A DNA stretch of 9,206 nucleotides from an uncultured Fimbriimonadales bacterium (GTDB lineage Bacteria > Armatimonadota > Fimbriimonadia > Fimbriimonadales > GBS-DC): assembly GCA_937925775.1 (NCBI GenBank), contig CALAMM010000107.1, positions 1 through 9,206 on the forward strand, read 5' to 3'. Both the position numbers and the translations under genes were made by a program. The notes under the pieces are model-generated. The model saw only the letters and a program-made list of their open reading frames with translations, had not been told where the DNA came from and searched no databases. This document shows positions 5,556 to 9,206 of the stretch, piece after piece. Numbering within the stretch: the stretch's first letter is position 1; each line of letters opens with the position of its first letter.

Positions 5556-6506
5556 ATGGCAATCGCGGTGGTGTTTCCAGGGCAGGGCGCGCAGCGTCCA
5601 GGGATGGGACGCGAACTCTATGAACGCAGCGCCGCCGCGCGGAAGGTGTTCGAAATCGCCAGCGAGTTCTCAGGACGGTCGTTCACCGCCCTGTGCTTCG
5701 AAACCGATGAGGAGACCCTCAAGCGCACGGAGAACGCGCAGCCCGCACTGCTGGTCGTCTGTTATGCCGCGTGGGAAGCCCTGCGCGAAGCGGTTCCTGA
5801 GTTCGCACCCGATTATGTAGCAGGCCACAGCGTCGGCGAGTATCCCGCGCTCGCGGCGTCAGGCGTGTGGACTTTTGAAGAGTCGCTCCGCTGGGTGGAG
5901 CAACGCGCGAAAGCGATGCATGCGCTGGCGCATAAGATTCCCGGCACGATGGCTGCCGTGATTGGACTAACCGGCGAGCAGGTAGAGGCAGTCTGCAAAC
6001 AGGTGCAGCAAGAGACGGGCGAGGTGGTGACCCCGACGAACTACAACGCGCCGAGCCAGATCGTGATTTCAGGCACAGTAAACGCCGTGCAGCGCGCGGC
6101 GGAGCGACTGAAAGCGGCGGGCGCACGGCGCATCGTGCCGCTCGCCGTGTCGGGAGCGTTCCATTCGTCCCTGATGCAACCCGCAGCCGACCTGATGACC
6201 GAAGCCTACCGAGAGGCGAACTTCCAGAAGCCCGTGTACCCCTTCTTCTCCACCATCGAAGTGCGCGTGCTGGACAATCCCGAAGAAATCCGCGCTGTGA
6301 TGGGGCAACAAATCGCCCGCCCAGTGCGCTGGCAGCAGAGCGTCGAGGCGATGCACGCGCTCGGCGTGGACACTTTCATCGAACTGGGCGTCGGCGAGGT
6401 GCTGTCGGGGCTGATTAAGCGCATTCTCCCTCAGGCGACCACACTCCGTGTGGTAGACTCTAAAACCTTAGACGAAACCGTCGCGTTTTTGCGAGGCACA
6501 GCATGA
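5556..6506 (+). CDS. fabD: Malonyl-CoA:ACP transacylase
   Basis: FabD moves malonate from CoA to the acyl carrier protein, supplying the two-carbon donor for fatty acid elongation in the cytoplasm. The 316-aa length is normal. It opens with FPGQGAQRPGMG (7-18, oxyanion loop). The nucleophile is Ser92 in GHSVGEY (90-96), Arg117 in VEQRA binds the malonate carboxylate, and His203 in SGAFHSSLM is the catalytic base; Ser92 and Arg117 have the same numbers as in E. coli FabD. The C-terminal part carries the family's PVRWQQSV and ELGVGEVLSGLIKRI segments. It is the first gene of the cluster, preceded by its own -10 box, and its stop overlaps the fabG start by four bases (ATGA at 6503-6506), so the two are translationally coupled. 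Confidence 0.97.
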   Translation: MAIAVVFPGQGAQRPGMGRELYERSAAARKVFEIASEFSGRSFTALCFETDEETLKRTENAQPALLVVCYAAWEALREAVPEFAPDYVAGHSVGEYPALAASGVWTFEESLRWVEQRAKAMHALAHKIPGTMAAVIGLTGEQVEAVCKQVQQETGEVVTPTNYNAPSQIVISGTVNAVQRAAERLKAAGARRIVPLAVSGAFHSSLMQPAADLMTEAYREANFQKPVYPFFSTIEVRVLDNPEEIRAVMGQQIARPVRWQQSVEAMHALGVDTFIELGVGEVLSGLIKRILPQATTLRVVDSKTLDETVAFLRGTA

Positions 6507-7255
6507 CGATTCGTTTAGAGGGGCGCGTTGCGCTCGTTACGGGCGCAGGCAGAGGGATTGGCAGGGCAGTTGCGATTGCACTGGCGCAGGCGGGCGCGAA
6601 GGTCGCCGCGCTCAGCCGCACAGAGAGCCACGCCCAAGAAACCGCCCACGCCATCGAGCAGGCAGGCGGGCAGGCTATCGCCTTCGGCGGCGATGTGGCA
6701 GATAGCACCCTCGTCGATAATGTCATCGAGCAGACCCTCCAACACTGGCAACGGCTCGATATCGTGGTGAACAACGCGGGCATCACGCGCGACACGCTAC
6801 TGCTGCGCATGAAAGACGAGGACTGGGACGCCGTGCTACAAACGAACCTGAAGGGGGCGTTCCTGTGCAGCCGTGCCGCGCTCAAGCCCATGATGCGCCA
6901 ACGCTGGGGTAGAATCGTGAACATCAGTTCGGTGGTCGGGCTGACAGGCAATGTCGGGCAGGCAAACTACGCCGCGTCCAAAGCCGCGCTGATTGCCTTC
7001 ACCAAAACCGTCGCGCTGGAGATGGGCAGTCGCAACATCACCTGCAACGCCGTCGCGCCCGGACTCATCGAAACCGATATGACGCAGGCGCTATCCGAAC
7101 AGGTGCGTGAGTACGCCCTGCAACGCATCCCGCTGGGACGCTTCGGCACCCCCGACGAGATCGCGTATGGGGTACTCTTTCTATGCAGCGAGTTTGCCTC
7201 GTACATCACGGGGCAACTGTTCATCATCGACGGCGGACTGACCGTCGGCATCTAA
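6503..7255 (+). CDS. fabG: 3-oxoacyl-[ACP] reductase (SDR family)
   Basis: FabG reduces 3-ketoacyl-ACP to 3-hydroxyacyl-ACP with NADPH, the first reduction of each elongation cycle. The 250-aa product is a classical short-chain dehydrogenase. It shows the nucleotide-binding TGAGRGIG (13-20), NNAG (90-93), structural Asn115, catalytic Ser143, and Tyr156 and Lys160 in YAASK, followed by PGLIETDMT and the C-terminal DGGLTVGI. SDR enzymes are broad, but placement between fabD and acpP and the ITRDTLLLRM segment after NNAG, typical of FabG, make this the fatty-acid enzyme. The ATG overlaps the fabD stop by four bases and needs no ribosome site of its own. It would act as a tetramer with AcpP-bound substrates. 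Confidence 0.96.
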   Translation: MTIRLEGRVALVTGAGRGIGRAVAIALAQAGAKVAALSRTESHAQETAHAIEQAGGQAIAFGGDVADSTLVDNVIEQTLQHWQRLDIVVNNAGITRDTLLLRMKDEDWDAVLQTNLKGAFLCSRAALKPMMRQRWGRIVNISSVVGLTGNVGQANYAASKAALIAFTKTVALEMGSRNITCNAVAPGLIETDMTQALSEQVREYALQRIPLGRFGTPDEIAYGVLFLCSEFASYITGQLFIIDGGLTVGI

Positions 7256-7265
7256 CACCAATCAG

Positions 7266-7272
7266 AGGAGGT
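7266..7272 (+). promoter_or_regulatory. Strong ribosome binding site of acpP
   Basis: AGGAGGT lies eight bases before the acpP ATG. It is the strongest ribosome site in the fab cluster; fabD and fabG have none, and fabF has only a weak GAAGAG inside the end of acpP. This suggests acpP is translated more than its operon partners. Confidence 0.7.
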
Positions 7273-7280
7273 AGACCCAA

Positions 7281-7529
7281 ATGAATCCGGAAATCTTTGA
7301 GCGTGTGCGGAAAGTCATCGTGGAGCAACTGGGCGTGGACGAAAACGCCGTGACTCCTGAGGCGAGCTTTATCGACGACTTCAACGCCGATTCGCTGGAT
7401 CTGGTGGAGCTGGTGATGGCGTTCGAGCAAGAGTTCGATGTGTCCATTTCTGAAGAGGAGTCGGAGCAGGTGCGTACTGTTGCCGACGCTGTGCGCCTCT
7501 TGACCGAGAAGCTACAGATAGAAGAGTAA
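7281..7529 (+). CDS. acpP: Acyl carrier protein
   Basis: An 82-aa acidic protein of the normal size for ACP. The phosphopantetheine arm attaches to Ser38 in ADSLDLVEL (36-44), and helix II follows (VMAFEQEFDVSISEEESEQV) with the acidic residues that dock onto Fab enzymes. The residues before the serine are DDFNADSLD, where most ACPs have D-L-G-A-D-S, a mild variation outside the modified residue. A strong AGGAGGT site eight bases before the ATG would give it higher translation than its neighbours, as suits the most abundant member of the cluster. It lies 25 bp after fabG and 3 bp before fabF. Confidence 0.97.
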   Translation: MNPEIFERVRKVIVEQLGVDENAVTPEASFIDDFNADSLDLVELVMAFEQEFDVSISEEESEQVRTVADAVRLLTEKLQIEE

Positions 7530-7532
7530 GCG

Positions 7533-8777
7533 ATGCGCCGTCGCGTCGTCGTCACGGGGATTGGGCTTGTCACGCCGCTCGGAGTGGGCAAAGAAGCCTT
7601 CTGGGAAGGTTTAACTCTGCCCCGTCGCGTGATTGGCCCCATCACGCGCTTTGACGCCAGCGGGTTCAGCACGCGCATCGCCGCCGAAGTGAAGGAGTTC
7701 GACCCGACGCAGTTTATGGAGCGCAAAGATGCCCGCCGCGCCGCGCGCTTTATCCAGTTCGCGGTGGCTGCTGCCACCCTCGCTATGCAGGACGCACAGC
7801 TGGAAATCACGGATTCCAACCGCGAGCAGGTGGGCGTGCTCATCGGCTCTGGCATCGGCGGGATTGACTACATGGATTCGCAGGTACGCATTCTCGACCG
7901 ACAAGGCCCTGAGCGGGTCAGTCCTTTCCTGCCCGTGATGATGATTAGCGACATGGCGTCGGGCTTCGTCTCCATCCAGTTCGGTCTCAAGGGGCCGAAC
8001 CTATGCGCGGTGACGGCGTGTTCGACGGGCGCGGACGCCATCGGGCTGGCGATGCGCCTGATTCAGTACGGCGACGCGGAGGTGATGCTGGCAGGCGGCT
8101 CGGAGGCGGCGATTGAGCCGATTGGCGTGGCGGCGTTCTGCGCCGCGCGGGCGATGTCCACCCGCAACGACGACCCCGAACACGCCAGTCGCCCATTCGA
8201 TGCCGAGCGCGATGGCTTCGTGATGGGCGAGGGCGCGGGCATCCTGGTGCTGGAATCGCTGGAGCATGCCCAAGCGCGCGGCGCACGCATCTACGCGGAA
8301 CTGCTGGGCTACGGCATGACTGCCGACGCCTACCACTTCACCCAACCCGACCCTGAGGGCGACGGCGCGATGCGCGCCATGCGCAAAGCCATCCAAGACG
8401 CAGGACTACAACCCACCGATATCGATTACATCAACGCGCACGGCACCTCCACCCGCTATAACGACGCGAAAGAGACGCTCGCCATCAAGCGTCTCTTCGG
8501 CGACTACGCCTATCAGCTGCCTGTCAGCTCCACAAAGTCGGTGACAGGACACTTGTTGGGCGCAGCGGGCGCGGTGGAGGCGGCGGCGTGCCTCCTCGCC
8601 TTGCAACACCAAACAATCCCGCCCACCATCAACTACGAACACCCCGACCCCGAATGCGACTTGGACTATGTGCCCAACGCCCCACGCCCTGCGAACCTGC
8701 GCTATGTGATGAGCAACTCCTTCGGCTTCGGCGGACACAACAGCGTGCTGGTGTTCGGGGCGATTTCGGGCGAATAA
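7533..8777 (+). CDS. fabF: 3-oxoacyl-[ACP] synthase II (KAS II)
   Basis: FabF condenses malonyl-ACP with acyl-ACP, extending the chain by two carbons. The 414-aa length is normal. The catalytic triad is complete and numbered as in E. coli FabF: Cys163 in TACSTG, His303 in NAHGTST and His340 in SVTGHLLGAAG, with Lys335 nearby. Also seen are the N-terminal VVVTGIGLVTPLG, the FVMGEGAGILVLE strand (229-241) and the C-terminal SNSFGFGGHN loop. After GTST the usual Pro is Arg308 (RYND), a small oddity next to the active site. The Cys-His-His triad separates it from FabH (Cys-His-Asn). The start lies three bases after the acpP stop, with only GAAGAG as a ribosome site, so it depends on reading through acpP. 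Confidence 0.97.
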   Translation: MRRRVVVTGIGLVTPLGVGKEAFWEGLTLPRRVIGPITRFDASGFSTRIAAEVKEFDPTQFMERKDARRAARFIQFAVAAATLAMQDAQLEITDSNREQVGVLIGSGIGGIDYMDSQVRILDRQGPERVSPFLPVMMISDMASGFVSIQFGLKGPNLCAVTACSTGADAIGLAMRLIQYGDAEVMLAGGSEAAIEPIGVAAFCAARAMSTRNDDPEHASRPFDAERDGFVMGEGAGILVLESLEHAQARGARIYAELLGYGMTADAYHFTQPDPEGDGAMRAMRKAIQDAGLQPTDIDYINAHGTSTRYNDAKETLAIKRLFGDYAYQLPVSSTKSVTGHLLGAAGAVEAAACLLALQHQTIPPTINYEHPDPECDLDYVPNAPRPANLRYVMSNSFGFGGHNSVLVFGAISGE

Positions 8778-8794
8778 CTCGCCAGTATGCGTTC

Positions 8795-9206
8795 TCACAG
8801 CGCCTTGAACTCAAATTCCCGTTCTCCTTTAGGTGGGCGGGTCATTAAGTTCTCTAAGGCGTCGCGGAGGGCGCGCTCGTGGCGTAGGATAGCGGCGATT
8901 GCGTTCAGCAGGGGCATTTCCACACCGAGTTGCGCGGCGAGCGACTGAGCAACCAGCGCGGTGGGGTAGCCCTCTGCCACCTGTCCCAGCTCTGCCAGTG
9001 CTTGCTCAGCCGATTTGCCCTCTGCCACCGCCCTTCCGAGCCGATAGTTGCGGCTGAGACGGCTTACCGCCGTGGCGAACAGGTCGCCCACGCCTGTCAA
9101 GCCCATAAAGGTCTCTGGGCGTGCGCCCATCGCCGCGCCGAAACGCATCATCTCCGCCAGCCCGCGCGTGAGCAGGGTTGCCTTCGTGTTGTCTCCGAAG
9201 CCCAAG
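8795..9206 (-). CDS. gpsA: NAD(P)+ glycerol-3-phosphate dehydrogenase, C-terminal part
   Basis: GpsA reduces dihydroxyacetone phosphate to sn-glycerol-3-phosphate, the backbone of phospholipids. The window holds the last 137 residues; the N-terminal Rossmann domain is beyond the right edge, and the first visible codon is internal. Recognisable family motifs are the GDNTKATLLTRGLAEM helix with its conserved Asn, Lys and Arg (substrate and NAD site), TFMGLTGVGDLFAT, the SRLSRNYRLG segment, VAEGYPTA, and the PLLNAIAAIL helix near the end. The C-terminal RPPKGEREFEFKAL is variable. It converges on fabF with only 17 bp between the stops and no terminator between them. Nearness to the fab genes fits a shared role in membrane lipid synthesis, although the two are on opposite strands. 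Confidence 0.96.
   Translation of the reverse strand, partial: LGFGDNTKATLLTRGLAEMMRFGAAMGARPETFMGLTGVGDLFATAVSRLSRNYRLGRAVAEGKSAEQALAELGQVAEGYPTALVAQSLAAQLGVEMPLLNAIAAILRHERALRDALENLMTRPPKGEREFEFKAL

Noticed and set aside
7262..7855. 197-aa minus-strand frame opposite acpP and fabF
   Set aside because: Ser/Arg/Thr-rich antisense shadow over two certain genes.

Overview
This window is GC-rich bacterial chromosome made almost entirely of core metabolic genes. I see no insertion sequence, phage gene, CRISPR array, rRNA or tRNA. Strong Shine-Dalgarno sites (GGAGGT type) occur beside genes that seem to have almost no leader. A long-form HisG, a GlgA and a stand-alone FliA/WhiG-type sigma factor lie among the housekeeping genes. 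This would fit a thermophilic or environmental lineage such as Armatimonadota or a relative, but that placement is an impression and was not tested.

Layout from left to right: (1) the last codons of a probable Lon protease (+), then a perfect 11-bp inverted repeat and a gene-poor stretch to about 285. (2) A leftward pair, hisG (ATP phosphoribosyltransferase) followed by a 3-hydroxyisobutyrate/tartronate-semialdehyde reductase-type dehydrogenase, read from a sigma70-like promoter at 2107-2134. (3) A rightward block that starts divergently from hisG: an unrecognised ~200-aa protein, glgA (glycogen synthase) whose ribosome site overlaps the previous stop codon, a small two-helix membrane protein with a glycine zipper, and a sigma-28/WhiG-family sigma factor. 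(4) After a 134-bp gap holding hairpins and a TATACT -10 box, a tight fatty-acid synthesis cluster fabD-fabG-acpP-fabF. (5) The C-terminal part of gpsA (glycerol-3-phosphate dehydrogenase) on the minus strand, converging on fabF and running off the right edge.

FabD loads malonate onto the acyl carrier protein, FabF condenses it with the growing chain, FabG reduces the ketone, and AcpP carries the intermediates. GpsA, next to them, makes the glycerol-3-phosphate backbone for phospholipids. fabH, fabZ and fabI are not in the window. GlgA makes storage polysaccharide. Its proximity to a sigma factor of the motility/development family is suggestive but proves no functional link.

I found no clearly new system. 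The observations most worth a second look are the unknown gene coupled to glgA, the glycine-zipper membrane protein just before the sigma gene, and a -10 box about 9-10 nt before the start codon of three genes, which suggests leaderless transcription.
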